Shown here: in pieces, positions 52,656 through 62,190 of the stretch | Position numbering within the stretch: position 1 is the first letter of the stretch | Layout of the letters: every line of letters begins with the position of its first letter | NCBI GenBank assembly: GCA_026770025.1 | Contig: JAMXDE010000028.1 | Span: 248,001 to 312,000 of the forward strand | Reading direction: 5' to 3' | DNA: 64,000 nucleotides | From: Craspedostauros australis | Taxonomy: Eukaryota > Bacillariophyta > Bacillariophyceae > Mastogloiales > Achnanthaceae | The notes under the pieces: model-generated | What the model was told of the DNA's origin: nothing | Database searches by the model: none | Seen by the model: the letters and a program-made list of their open reading frames with translations, nothing else | Translations under genes and position numbers: made by a program

Positions 52656-54047
52656 ATGACCGACGCCATGGATGTCGATGAGAAGCCCACGGAGGCCGGT
52701 GCAGAGGTTGCCGCCACTTCACCAGATGAAGATGAGGAGGACGTTCAGGATCTGACCGATCTGATGGAGGAGGCCGATGGCACGACGGGCGCCGACTCCA
52801 TCCCCGTGCTTCACAAGGTGATCGAGAGCGAGAAGGACGGCCCCAAGGCGCTGGGCCTGAAGGAACGTGCCGTGTACGATCTGGCCCGCGCATTCTGCGC
52901 CACGGATCAGCACTCGCAGATCGTGAAGTTCCTGGAGACCGCACCGTTCTTCAAGACCGTCACGAAGGCCAAATGCGCCAAGATCGTGCGGCAGATGCTG
53001 GAGATCGTCTCGTCGTTGGCGTCGAAGCAGTACAAGCTGCAGGAGGATCTGTGCGAGTCCATCATCCAGTGGTGCATCGCCGAGAAGCGCTCCTTCCTGC
53101 GGCAACGCGTGCAGGCCAAGCTGGCCAGCATCTGGTACGCCCAAGAGAAGTACGCCGACGCGCTCTCCCTGATCGACGATCTGCTGCGCGAGCTCAAGAA
53201 GCTGGATGACAAGCAGCTCCTCGTGGAGACGCATCTGCAGGAGAGCAAGATCCACTTCGCCCTGCGCAACCTCCCCAAGGCCAAGGCAGCGCTCACTGCC
53301 AGCCGCACGGCAGCCAACGCCATCTACGTCACGCCAACGCTGCAGGCGGACATGGACACCCTCAGCGGCACGCTCCACACGGAGGAGTCCGACTACAACA
53401 CGGGCCATTCGTACTTCCTGGAGGCATTCGAGCAGCTCGATCAGATGAACGCGCCGGAGCAGGCCATCACCCCGCTCAAGTACATGATGCTTTGCAAGAT
53501 CCTGGACGCGCTGACGAAGGCGCTGAAGCAGCGGGTGGACATCAAGAAGGAGACCGTGCTGGATGTTTCCGGCCTCATCACCAACCGCCAGGCGGTCAAG
53601 TACGCCGGCCGCGACCTGGAGGCCTTGCAGGCCATCGCCAAGGCAGCATCGAAGCGCTCGTGGAAGGATCTGGACGAGACGCTCGAAACGTACAGCAAGG
53701 AGCTGCAGGAGGACCTGCTCATCCAGCACCATCTCAAGATCTTGCAGGAGCAGATGCTGGAGTCCAACCTGCTGCGCGTGCTGGAGCCGTACGAGTGCGT
53801 GGAGCTTGCGCACGTGGCGGAACTCATGGAGCTGCCGCTGCAAATGGTGGAGCGCAAGCTTTCCCAGATGATCCTGGACGGCAAGTTCCAGGGCATCCTG
53901 GATCAGGGCAAGGGGCAGTTGATTGTGTACGAACCGTCGGCTTCGGACAAGGCCATGGAGCAGGGTCTGCAGGTGCTCGAGAACTTGGATCACGTTGTCA
54001 CGACTCTCTTTGACAGATCCACGGCGCTTCGAACGTTGGTGTTGTAA
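52656..54047 (+). CDS. RPN6: 26S proteasome non-ATPase subunit RPN6/PSMD11
   Basis: A 463-aa scaffold of the 19S lid that bridges lid, base and core particle. After an acidic N-terminus (VDEKPTEAG..DEDEEDVQDL) come TPR-like helical repeats with RQRVQAKLASIWYAQEKYADAL, LLRELKKLDDKQLLVETHLQESKI, ALRNLPKAKAALTASRTAANAIY and YFLEAFEQLD. The PCI domain has KYAGRDLEALQAIAKA, LLRVLEPYECVELAHVAELM, VERKLSQMILDGKFQGILDQG and LIVYEPS, all close to RPN6 of other eukaryotes. Length is near the usual 420-440 aa, with about 20 extra residues at the start and a slightly longer TPR/PCI linker. It is a single exon with strong third-position G/C preference, which leaves a long antisense open frame that is not a gene. 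Confidence 0.95.
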   Translation: MTDAMDVDEKPTEAGAEVAATSPDEDEEDVQDLTDLMEEADGTTGADSIPVLHKVIESEKDGPKALGLKERAVYDLARAFCATDQHSQIVKFLETAPFFKTVTKAKCAKIVRQMLEIVSSLASKQYKLQEDLCESIIQWCIAEKRSFLRQRVQAKLASIWYAQEKYADALSLIDDLLRELKKLDDKQLLVETHLQESKIHFALRNLPKAKAALTASRTAANAIYVTPTLQADMDTLSGTLHTEESDYNTGHSYFLEAFEQLDQMNAPEQAITPLKYMMLCKILDALTKALKQRVDIKKETVLDVSGLITNRQAVKYAGRDLEALQAIAKAASKRSWKDLDETLETYSKELQEDLLIQHHLKILQEQMLESNLLRVLEPYECVELAHVAELMELPLQMVERKLSQMILDGKFQGILDQGKGQLIVYEPSASDKAMEQGLQVLENLDHVVTTLFDRSTALRTLVL

Positions 54048-54722
54048 ACGTACTCGGAGCATGGCACAGAACAGGAGCGAGCGAAGTGTGCATCCAATCC
54101 TGTGATTGATTGATTGATTGATTGATTCCACCATTCCAAGAAGCTCATAAAACCAATACAGCATTCAACTATTGTGGGGTAGCTCGTCGAGCATGCACCG
54201 ACGCTCCCTCTGCTCAGCACATTCAAATCGCTGTCGCTACCTACCGTACTAGTACACCGACAGTTGCATCTATTATGACCTATGTATTGACAAATCATCG
54301 TCTTGGTGTTGTGCCAGGCTCATCCTTGCGCGACATGTCCATTCATCTGTCCGTCGTCCGGTTCGGCAAGTCCCGGAGGGAACAACGACAACGCCAGCAA
54401 CAGGCACCTCCCGACTCCACTTCAGTTCCAACTTCGACACAGACTGCACGAACAAGACAACAACCACAACAGGTCAGACATCGCGCAACCTCTTCACGCA
54501 ACCACATTCTCTTCACTCCCAGCAACTTCACTTCGCTGACAGGAAGTGGAGCGGTGCTCGTCACTGGCACGTTCACTGCTGCGTACGACTGTTACTGCAA
54601 CTGATAATACAACTGCCAATACAACTGCTGCACTGGCGTCGCTGATGCGATGTGCCCGGAGTGGCTGCTCTACCCCACTCTCCATTGGCTTGACATCGTA
54701 CGACTAGAGTATTAGTATTGAG
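54048..54722. other. Intergenic region
   Basis: RPN6 3' flank and sulfotransferase promoter side. An (ATTG)n run is listed separately. No gene seen. Confidence 0.4.
54104..54127. repeat. (ATTG)n microsatellite
   Basis: About six tandem GATT units, just 3' of RPN6. Confidence 0.85.
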
Positions 54723-56108
54723 ATGTCATGTCCATCACGGCAGAAGAAGAAAAACCCTTCCACACGATCACCGCTCTTCCTTTTGTCCGTCGTCATCGCA
54801 TGTGTTGTGGCGTTCCAGTGGTGTCTGTCATGGTCGTTGATCGCCAACGATGGCCATGATGCAGCAAGCCACGGCATGATTGCGAGTACGAGAGACGGCA
54901 CTCTCGCTCAGCAGCGTGGGCACCAACAGGAGCAATCATTGCGGCACCATGGCACGAACGCCCTTGAAATGGCACGATCACAAGGCTTCGACAAGAAGCA
55001 TCCCCGCGCGCACAGTTCCCCGTCTGCGCCGATCACACCAATCTTGCCAATCGCTCCATCATTCGCAACAATACCAGCACGATCAGCAGTATCAGCGATA
55101 CCACCAGTATCTGCGACGCTACCAGGACTGCCGTCAATCGCCAACTTAACATTCGTGCACGTGGGCAAGACTGGAGGCGAGACCATCAAGTGGAGACTGC
55201 GCGTGATCTGCAATCAACGCAAGAGCCGGCGCAAGAAGGCGAGGTGCTTCGAGCAGTTTCAGGATGACGAGTCCCAGCTCTCCACGCACACGACGGGATA
55301 CATGCACTGCAACGCCGTGCGTCCGCGACATTGCAACGTCAACGCCACGGCCTACCTCATCAGCACGCGCGATCCCATCAGCCGCATTGTCAGCTGGTTC
55401 CAGTACATGCATCCCGACAACTGTCTCACGGAACGCCCGAGCGCGGCCTGCAATCTCAAGAAGAAGGAGACGGAGGGATACCAATGGGGGCAGGACTTCT
55501 TTCGCATCTGTTTCCCGACCGTCGATGACATGCTGCGGGCGTTGCGATCGTCGCAATCGCAAGTTCTTGTTGGGAATGATCGAAGCAATGAGAAGGAGGG
55601 TGGCGTCGATTGCACTCGCCTTGCCACCGCTGCGCTGCAGGGGAATGGCCCGGAGGGTCCGTCCAACCACCTGCACTTCAACTACAACTTCTACGCCAAT
55701 CACACCATCCACTTATTCCCCAGCAAGCACATCCTCGTCATACGTCAAGAGCATCTGTGGGACGACATGCGAATGATCGAAACAATGCTCATCAACCATG
55801 CATCCCAAGCGGCGAAACAATCCATGCCTCTGCCGGCAACATCCCACCGGTCCTTTGAAAACGAAGGCCCCGTCGTCACGCACGGCAGCGAATTGTTTCC
55901 GCACAAGACCGCGTTGACGGCAACTCAGCTCTTGCCGGATCTCTGCTGCGTCATCTTGCAGGAGATTCAAGTGTACGTCCACATCATCCAGCGATCCAGC
56001 AATCTGAATTCGCAGCAGAAGACGGACACAATCCAAACGACGCTGGACAAGTGCAAAATCAACAGCGTTGCGGCATTGGAGGATCGGTGTCAGCAGGATG
56101 GCAAGTGA
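54723..56108 (+). CDS. Membrane-anchored carbohydrate-type sulfotransferase
   Basis: A 461-aa type II protein. Residues about 16-40 form a membrane anchor (LFLLSVVIACVVAFQWCLSWSLI) followed by a Pro/Ile/Ser-rich stem. The catalytic part begins LTFVHVGKTGGETIKWRL (about residue 145), the 5'-phosphosulfate-binding loop of PAPS sulfotransferases. It continues with LISTRDPISRIVSWFQYM (about 215), which holds the 3'-phosphate-binding Arg and Ser. Six or more Cys in the lumenal part could form disulfides. HLHFNYNFYANHTIHLFPSKHILVIRQEHLWDDM is a typical late helix-strand of this group. It probably sulfates glycans or Tyr in the Golgi, using PAPS; the acceptor is unknown. It is a single exon whose start is the first ATG of the frame. 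Confidence 0.83.
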   Translation: MSCPSRQKKKNPSTRSPLFLLSVVIACVVAFQWCLSWSLIANDGHDAASHGMIASTRDGTLAQQRGHQQEQSLRHHGTNALEMARSQGFDKKHPRAHSSPSAPITPILPIAPSFATIPARSAVSAIPPVSATLPGLPSIANLTFVHVGKTGGETIKWRLRVICNQRKSRRKKARCFEQFQDDESQLSTHTTGYMHCNAVRPRHCNVNATAYLISTRDPISRIVSWFQYMHPDNCLTERPSAACNLKKKETEGYQWGQDFFRICFPTVDDMLRALRSSQSQVLVGNDRSNEKEGGVDCTRLATAALQGNGPEGPSNHLHFNYNFYANHTIHLFPSKHILVIRQEHLWDDMRMIETMLINHASQAAKQSMPLPATSHRSFENEGPVVTHGSELFPHKTALTATQLLPDLCCVILQEIQVYVHIIQRSSNLNSQQKTDTIQTTLDKCKINSVAALEDRCQQDGK

Positions 56109-56502
56109 TCGAGCGAGCGAGGTGCGCGCAAGGCGTGCACAAAATCGAGCGGGATTTCAGTACAAGTTGAATATTCGTGCAGGAGTTCCTGCGACATGCT
56201 CTCGATGGTACGGGTGCTTGCATTGAATGGCTGACCCGCCGCAGGCACTTGCAGATGCACTGACAGGATCAGGTTGCGACTCGGAGACAATGAGACGAGA
56301 AGGCGCACGCTCGGGCTGTACACTGGCGGCACAAGAACATTCGGTTTGCAAATGCGACAATCTCATCTTCAGGTACCATGGAGTACTCTGGTCTACGAGT
56401 ACGAGCTCTATCTGTAACTGCGGCTTTAGTCTTCCTTACCCCATGTGCATCCCGAATCGTGCAGCCCGAATCGAATGGCCTCTTCCGTCACAAGCAAGAT
56501 GA
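56109..56502. other. Intergenic, convergent gene ends
   Basis: Between the sulfotransferase and the FAIM-like gene. Holds one TACGAGTA at 56394. No gene. Confidence 0.4.
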
Positions 56503-57060
56503 CTACTGACCAATCGCAACCGGTACGGAATGCTCATGCACTAGGGTGTCGATCCATGATCGGGCCTCGGCAACATCCGATGGGTTGTGCGACTCCTCCC
56601 CGAGCGACTCTATCCCGTCAACTTTCAATTCCATCGACGATGGATGGTGGAACCAATCGTTCGATCTCGGCAGCAGTTCCAGGCTATGCCCATCCACCAT
56701 GCAACGGCCGAACGACTCCGTCTCAATGCCATGATGTTCCGGTCGCATGCAGATGCAATGGAATTGACCATCGATCAGGACGACCAGCTTGCCGCCCAGT
56801 ATGCCTTCCCAGCACGCTGTGACATCATGCGATCTTCCATCCCAATTCACTCTCCACGATCGTGCATCCTGAAAGACGCACGCTTGTCTGCGTCGTGATC
56901 GTCGCCGTGCATGCATCGAGGGTTGCTGTTCGGTGGACCGCGTTGATGATGACATCGGCGACTGCGGCAGTGACGGTGATGACGACAGCGATAGTGAAGA
57001 CATGGTCAGTGATGTAAATGATTGTTCGCTTTCGCAGCAGCTGTGATCGTCGTGCATCAT
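56503..57060 (-). CDS. Small Ser-rich protein, possibly FAIM-like
   Basis: A 185-aa frame from ATG 57060. The first 60 residues are Ser-rich (SLTMSSLSLSSSPSLPQSP) followed by RRRSRRR. Then comes a compact region: SWRVNWDGRSHDVTACWEGIL, GGKLVVLIDGQ, ESFGRCMVDGHSLELL and SSMELKVDGIESL. The repeated H-x-V...W...G-K-x-VV-x-DG pattern and the late 'xELxVDG' strand recall FAIM-type beta-sandwich proteins, but the match is loose and partly by pattern only. Ends with an acidic helix. The frame stays open upstream of this ATG, so the start is uncertain, and a first exon further up was not found. The function is unknown. Confidence 0.45.
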   Translation of the reverse strand: MMHDDHSCCESEQSFTSLTMSSLSLSSSPSLPQSPMSSSTRSTEQQPSMHARRRSRRRQACVFQDARSWRVNWDGRSHDVTACWEGILGGKLVVLIDGQFHCICMRPEHHGIETESFGRCMVDGHSLELLPRSNDWFHHPSSMELKVDGIESLGEESHNPSDVAEARSWIDTLVHEHSVPVAIGQ

Positions 57061-59099
57061 TGTGGCTCGTGCTTCGTTTTCTGTTGTTTCTCTGTATTTC
57101 CTATTCTGGTTAACTTTTTGTGTGTGTCGGTTCTTGATTTGTGAGCTCCATCTGATACTTTCCAGTCGATGGACGTCCAGCCTCGCCACAAGCGGGCATC
57201 ACAGGTGGGGTTGTCCTCGTTTTGTGATGCTTTGTGATGTCTGGTTTCATGGCAACTTCTCCATCTATCACGCTCGGGACTGACTGTTCTCCCAACAGGC
57301 GGGATCGATCTCCCGAAATTCTCCGAAGAATCGCCATGATGCATCCATCGACTTCCCTCCCTCGCGCATGTTCCCGCCTCCACGCCAAGTAAATCCATCG
57401 AAGAGGCAAGAGGAGCGCGACACGAATGAGCTGTCGGCATCGCGGAGAGTCTCTCGCGTCCCACGAACGCATTCTTGTTGGTGGCGACCTCAATCCCATT
57501 CCACAGGATCTCCGTGAAACTCGGGAGAGTTGTGATGTCGACCTTTCCGGCATGCCCGCTCACCCACGAGTACTGATGCTACCGCCACCTCTGGAGCCGG
57601 TTTCCACCAGTACCATCTCCAGGGAGCGAAAGCCACATTTCCTTGAGTGGCGACGATCAGAACCCACAAGGGGGAGACAAATCAAAGAACAAGAGAACAA
57701 GAGATACACACGAAGACGGAGATCACCACTCTTCGGAAATGGCTCGCCTCCACACAACCGAGAACAAGAATCCAAGAAACAGAGGATCGCGGAAGAGGGA
57801 GACATCACCAACGACAACCAAGAGACGCGCTCACCACAACACAGCACGCTACGCGCACCATGGTTTTCGACCACCATGATGCTCGCTCAAGCACACTTCC
57901 CTCTACTCGTACGACTGTTGGTACAAACACCTCCGAGATGATGAGCGCGGTCTTCGCTGCTTCAATTCCGCCGCCTGAACAAGGCAGACACACGCGTTGC
58001 GCGGAGAAGTGCAGGTGATGGACGAGAGAGCTGAGGTCAGACCACGCATCATGTGGACGATGCGTACAATCTCTTGGCGTCGACTTCGGTTTCGCGTATC
58101 TTTCGACAGATGATGCCAATCCCCAAGTCGTCAAGTCGTCAAGATGGAGCACTGAGCAAGACTCTCACTCTGCGGTGAATTCGTCCTGAGACGCAGAAAG
58201 CAACGGCTTGGCAGCGAAGCATCACATGGCACCAATGCACTGGGCATGAGACGCATGACATTGGATGCCGGAATAGTCGCCAACCCAGCCAAGTGGTTGG
58301 ACCGCATTATGCCTCGCGTACTCCGCCGGCGGCGAGCGAACGCATCAAGCATCACCAAAGCGCAATTGGCGAGGCGCATGGTTCTTGCTTCGTTGCTTGG
58401 TTCATCTGCTGCCCTAATGGCTGGCCCGAACAACAGAGCAAATGCTCACCTATCACAAGACACCACTGGTGAAGGTGACGAGTATGAGTGTGAATCCAGC
58501 AGAAGCTCCATGACGCTGGCTCCACGGCGCTCATATTCCATGCTCCTCGCGCACCTACATTCACACTCACATTCACACTCACATTCACACTCACATTCAC
58601 ACTCACATTCACACTCACATTCACACTCACATTCACACTCACATTCACATTCACACTCACATTCACAACCATCTCGTTTCCCCATCACACCAAAACGCCG
58701 TGCAACTGAACTTAACAATGATCGAGTGATTGTTTGATGTCATGGTAGTTCCGTTTGCGACACTCTCTTTGGCACGTGCAAACCAACGTTCGTTTTTCAA
58801 TCAACACAAGCGTTGGCGTTGACAGATGCATGACTCGGCATGTGCCATGCGGCATTGGATTGATAACTCGTCATCTCCTTGCACCACGACTACTCGTGCA
58901 GGTCTCGCTACATACGAGCCAGAAGGCCCTCTTGAAAAAGTAATATAGAGAATATCTGATTGGGATCTAATTGCTCAGACTTTGTCATCTGTACTACTCC
59001 ACTCCACGATGCATTCGCTCCTCAAGAGCCGTTGCTGGAGCGAACTATAATACTTCACTCCTCTTCCTCGGCAGTGCTGTCCACCTCAATCACTTCGAA
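57061..59099. other. Intergenic region with weak ORFs and a long repeat
   Basis: About 2 kb. Minus-strand 57563-57057 (168 aa) and plus-strand 58246-58737 (163 aa) are open but lack recognisable domains; the latter encodes a basic start followed by a His-Ser repeat. TACTCGTA occurs at 57904. Either frame could be a lineage-specific gene, but neither is called. Confidence 0.35.
58556..58670. repeat. 12-mer tandem repeat CATTCACACTCA
   Basis: About nine units of a CATTCACACTCA repeat (a doubled CAYTCA hexamer), with one or two CATTCA/CACTCA irregularities near the end. On the plus strand one frame reads as (His-Ser)n. Confidence 0.92.
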
Positions 59100-59195
59100 T
59101 CAATTGGTTCTCATAGTGCTGGTTCTCAGACAGCGGACGAAGCTCACCAATGTCGCCCGATCCATGTATGAATCCACTTGTGCTGTAGCCTCATC

Positions 59196-60863
59196 CTAGT
59201 CAATAACCTTGTACAACTCAATGCTGGACATACGACTGTACTCATCATCAATATCATCACTCTCCGCTCCCCCACTGCGGAGGACATGAATCCCTCCCGT
59301 CAGTTGATGGTGTGGAACCAGCTTGCTGAAATCTGGATGAGTGAATATATCTTTCTCACTTTCAGCTGCCATTCTCATTGCTGCATCCTTCAACACCACG
59401 CAGTTGTGTTGATGGGCGAATATCAACGCATCTACCATGGTGTCCTCTGTGAGATATTTGCAGGCCAACTCTGCTTCAAGGACAAGCTTGAGTCGCCAGA
59501 AGCCGAACTCGTTGGCCACAAGGATCAGCTGTTGCAGATCGTCCTGTCCAGTGAGGATGGGAGTTGGCTGGTGTGCGTCATCATCATCAGTGTTGTCATG
59601 ATTGATGTTGTTGAAGGATATCTCACCTGTGTAGATGCATTGGAGGACGTGTCGGACGTGTTTTGGTTGAAGGTTGGGAAGAGCGACAGTTACTTGCATG
59701 GAAGCCGCGCCGTCTTCGGTGCCATCGTGAGCGCATTGATTTGAGATTCCAGAGCTGATCAATGTCTGAATGGATGGGACGGTGACCACGAGGACTTCGG
59801 AGTTTGCTTTGATTGGTTGTTGTTGGTCGTCCTGTCCACACAAGAAGATGATATCTGCCCTGTTCTCGGTTTGAAAGGATCTGAGCCGGTCTTCTCCAAT
59901 GCTGATGCTGGTCCTCTTGTGGCTGCTGTGTTTGTGTTCATTCTCTTGCTTCTTCCGGTTCAACTGGTGTCCCAACTGTTGTCGCAAATGTTCATTCTCT
60001 TCTTCCTTCCGCTTCAGCTGATGTTCCAATTGTTGCTGCAGTTGTTCATTCTCTTGTGCCTTCTGTTTCTTTTCTTCCTCCTCCTGTTCCAACTGCTGCC
60101 GCAGTTGCTCGTTCTCTTGCTCGTTCTCTTTCAACTGCTGTCGCAGTTCCGAGTTGCGGTGACTGAGACCAGGGATGATCGATCTCATCACGTTGATTTG
60201 ATTGTTTGTCCCGATCACATCAAGGGGGGTTTTGTTGTTATTGTTTTGGATGTCGATATCGGCATTGGCTGATGCGATGAGGTACTCCACGCATTCAGAA
60301 TGGCCCTCAGAGCATGCCCAATGAAGGGAAGTGGAACCATCGTTGGCTTTGCAGTTGGCGTCGGCCCCACCTGATTCGATGAGGTACTTCACACACTCCA
60401 GCTGGCTGGTCATGCATGCCCGATGCAGGGGAGTCCAACCATTGTTGGTTCTGCAGTTGGCGTCGGCCCCCCATGATTCGATGAGGTACTCGACACACTT
60501 CAGCTTGCCGTTGTGGCATGCCCAATGAAGGGGAGTCCAACCATCTTTGGTTTTGCAGTTGATGTTCGACTCACATGATTCGATGAGGTACTTCACATAC
60601 TCCAGGTGGTCGTTGAAGCATGCGCAATGGAGGGGAGTCCAATCATTGCTGTCTTTGCAGTTGATGTCCGCCTCACATGATTCGATGAGGTACTTGACAC
60701 ACTCCAGCTGGCCGTTGTAGCATGCATGATGAAGGGGAGTCCAACCATCATGATCTTTGCAGTGGACATCAACTCCTTCATTCTGCTTCTTCCATTCCTT
60801 CAACACCGACAAGTCACCTGCCCTGGCAGCACGAATGAGTTGTTGGTCTGTGACATTCGGCAT
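59196..60863 (-). CDS. Ankyrin / coiled-coil / BTB-BACK protein, cut short by a TAG
   Basis: A 555-aa product. Five full ankyrin units (consensus GWTPLHxACxNGxLECVKYLIES) and a partial sixth span residues about 35-230, against three in the paralogue at 16930. A Gln/Glu coiled coil follows (ELRQQLKENEQENEQLRQQL onward, about 230-340), then the BTB region (FQTENRADIIFLC, SEVLVVTVPSIQTL, HVLQCIYTGEISF) and BACK-like helices (LVANEFGFWRLKLVLEAELA, ALIFAHQHNCVVLKDAAMRM). The frame ends ELYKVID-TAG at 59198-59196. Downstream the same frame continues DEATAQVD..MDRATLVSFVR for 31 codons to TGA (59102-59100), aligned with the paralogue's ELYKVIDEDEGTSQVD..MDRATLVDFVR. A GAG-to-TAG change therefore removes the C-terminal tail. 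The main domains survive, so the protein may still work. Confidence 0.85.
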   Translation of the reverse strand: MPNVTDQQLIRAARAGDLSVLKEWKKQNEGVDVHCKDHDGWTPLHHACYNGQLECVKYLIESCEADINCKDSNDWTPLHCACFNDHLEYVKYLIESCESNINCKTKDGWTPLHWACHNGKLKCVEYLIESWGADANCRTNNGWTPLHRACMTSQLECVKYLIESGGADANCKANDGSTSLHWACSEGHSECVEYLIASANADIDIQNNNNKTPLDVIGTNNQINVMRSIIPGLSHRNSELRQQLKENEQENEQLRQQLEQEEEEKKQKAQENEQLQQQLEHQLKRKEEENEHLRQQLGHQLNRKKQENEHKHSSHKRTSISIGEDRLRSFQTENRADIIFLCGQDDQQQPIKANSEVLVVTVPSIQTLISSGISNQCAHDGTEDGAASMQVTVALPNLQPKHVRHVLQCIYTGEISFNNINHDNTDDDDAHQPTPILTGQDDLQQLILVANEFGFWRLKLVLEAELACKYLTEDTMVDALIFAHQHNCVVLKDAAMRMAAESEKDIFTHPDFSKLVPHHQLTGGIHVLRSGGAESDDIDDEYSRMSSIELYKVID

Positions 60864-61428
60864 TTTGAGGGGATGGTTGATGGCGTTGGATTGGCTGTCG
60901 AGGAAGTGTGTAGTCTGAGCTATCTATGGCAGAGATATCGATTGTGTGTCTGTATTAGCTTGTATTAGTGCGAGTATCATACATTGTGTGATGAATACGA
61001 GTGGCAATCCGATGTCTGTTGTTGATGTGTTGGAGTATGGGGTTGAGTGGTGTGTGTTATTGTGTTGTTGTCTTGTTCGGATGGTCTTCTTTTTCTCTCT
61101 TTCACTCTTTGTGCATCAGTATCTTTGTGTTTTTGTGTTCGCCAAAAATCCCGAGTGGTATTTCGGAGACTGAAATCGGGCGCCTTGTTGATGACATCAC
61201 AGCCTGTGGCATTGCTCTCTCATCACATAATAGTAAATGCACACCAACCAACTCCAATCAACTGATTGGTGATTGGAGTATCGTGTCTGTACATACTCGT
61301 AGAAATGGCATGATCGTGCCATGCCTACTTGCAATGTGCAACGCAAGGATTTGATGATGTTTCTATGCATGAGGTATGCAGAACACAATAATCCAGTCTT
61401 TGAATGTACCATAGGAGATCGATTATTA
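60864..61428. other. Intergenic region
   Basis: Upstream of the ankyrin-BTB gene and downstream of the GST gene. T-rich stretches near 61080-61130 and one TACTCGTA at 61294. No gene. Confidence 0.4.
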
Positions 61429-62190
61429 TTAGAGCTTGCTGCGTTGCTTGGTTTTTGCCGATCGCACGGTTTGTCGTACTGCTTCGTATGGGGTTGTGCC
61501 TTGAATTTCTTTGACTCTCATGGCGTGCACCTTTTTGTATGCAGGCCGTTGCGTGCAAAGCGCCATGTAGTTGCGCATGCACTCCACATCTTTCCACGTT
61601 TCATCCCAGCCGATCTCTTGGCTGATTTCCAACCCGTACACGTATATCGGATCTGCGGGCGTGAAATGCTTTCCCATGAGGTAAGGACCTTCCTGTTGCA
61701 GCTGCTTGATCAAAGCGCGATTGGCTTTGTTGAAGTGCTTCCTCGCCTGCTTCACCGCTTCGGGGATGTAGCCGTATATTTCTCCCATTGTCTCGTATTT
61801 CGATTGAACGCAAATGCCTTGTGCATCCAGGTCTGATGTCAGCACGGAGATGGTCTGATCGTACCTCGCGCGCTCATGGCTGCCAGCACGAGGGACCAGC
61901 GTCGGATGCTCGTTGCAGAACGTGTCGCCCAGGTACGTGTTGATGGCGGAGCTTTCGCACAAAGTGAATCCGTCTGGCGTGATCAGCACGGGCACCCTGC
62001 GGAGCCCGGTCGCCTTCTTGAGTTCCTCTGAGTGTGGAAGGACTGCGAAATGCTCGTAGTCAGCACCCAGTTCTTCCAGTATCCACAAACATCGGAATGT
62101 TCGCAAGAGAGCTGGTCCAAATATCTTGTACTTGCCAGATGATGCGGCTGGTTCGGATGATGCGGATGATGCGGCTGATACGGTTTTCAT
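61429..62190 (-). CDS. Glutathione S-transferase family protein
   Basis: A 253-aa single-exon protein from ATG 62190. After about 18 Ser/Ala residues the thioredoxin-like domain starts (YKIFGPALLRTFRCLWILEELGADYEHF). It has VPVLITPDGFTLCESSAINTYL, with the cis-Pro of VPV and the Glu-Ser that holds the glutathione gamma-glutamyl group. A helical C-terminal domain follows, with DQTISVLTSDLDAQGICVQ, LIKQLQQEGPYLMGKHFTPADPIYVYGLE, typical of the second-domain N-capping box region, and a basic tail. The catalytic Ser/Tyr/Cys of a given class cannot be fixed by eye; the 'GPALLRTFR' loop is where it should lie. The likely role is conjugation or peroxide detoxification in the cytosol. Confidence 0.88.
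   Translation of the reverse strand: MKTVSAASSASSEPAASSGKYKIFGPALLRTFRCLWILEELGADYEHFAVLPHSEELKKATGLRRVPVLITPDGFTLCESSAINTYLGDTFCNEHPTLVPRAGSHERARYDQTISVLTSDLDAQGICVQSKYETMGEIYGYIPEAVKQARKHFNKANRALIKQLQQEGPYLMGKHFTPADPIYVYGLEISQEIGWDETWKDVECMRNYMALCTQRPAYKKVHAMRVKEIQGTTPYEAVRQTVRSAKTKQRSKL

Noticed and set aside
52719-54164. A 481-aa minus-strand open frame opposite RPN6
   Set aside because: It mirrors RPN6 codons (Leu/His/Gln/Val-rich, no domain). It is produced by the strong third-position G/C bias of the real gene.
58556-58670. CRISPR array
   Set aside because: The units are contiguous 12-mers without spacers, in a eukaryotic genome; it is a minisatellite.
59196-59198. TAG reassigned to a sense codon in this organism
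   Set aside because: In-frame TAGs occur in two ankyrin loci, but TAG is the normal stop of DDX27, TRAPPC11, NFU1 and LINE ORF1, so reassignment is untenable.
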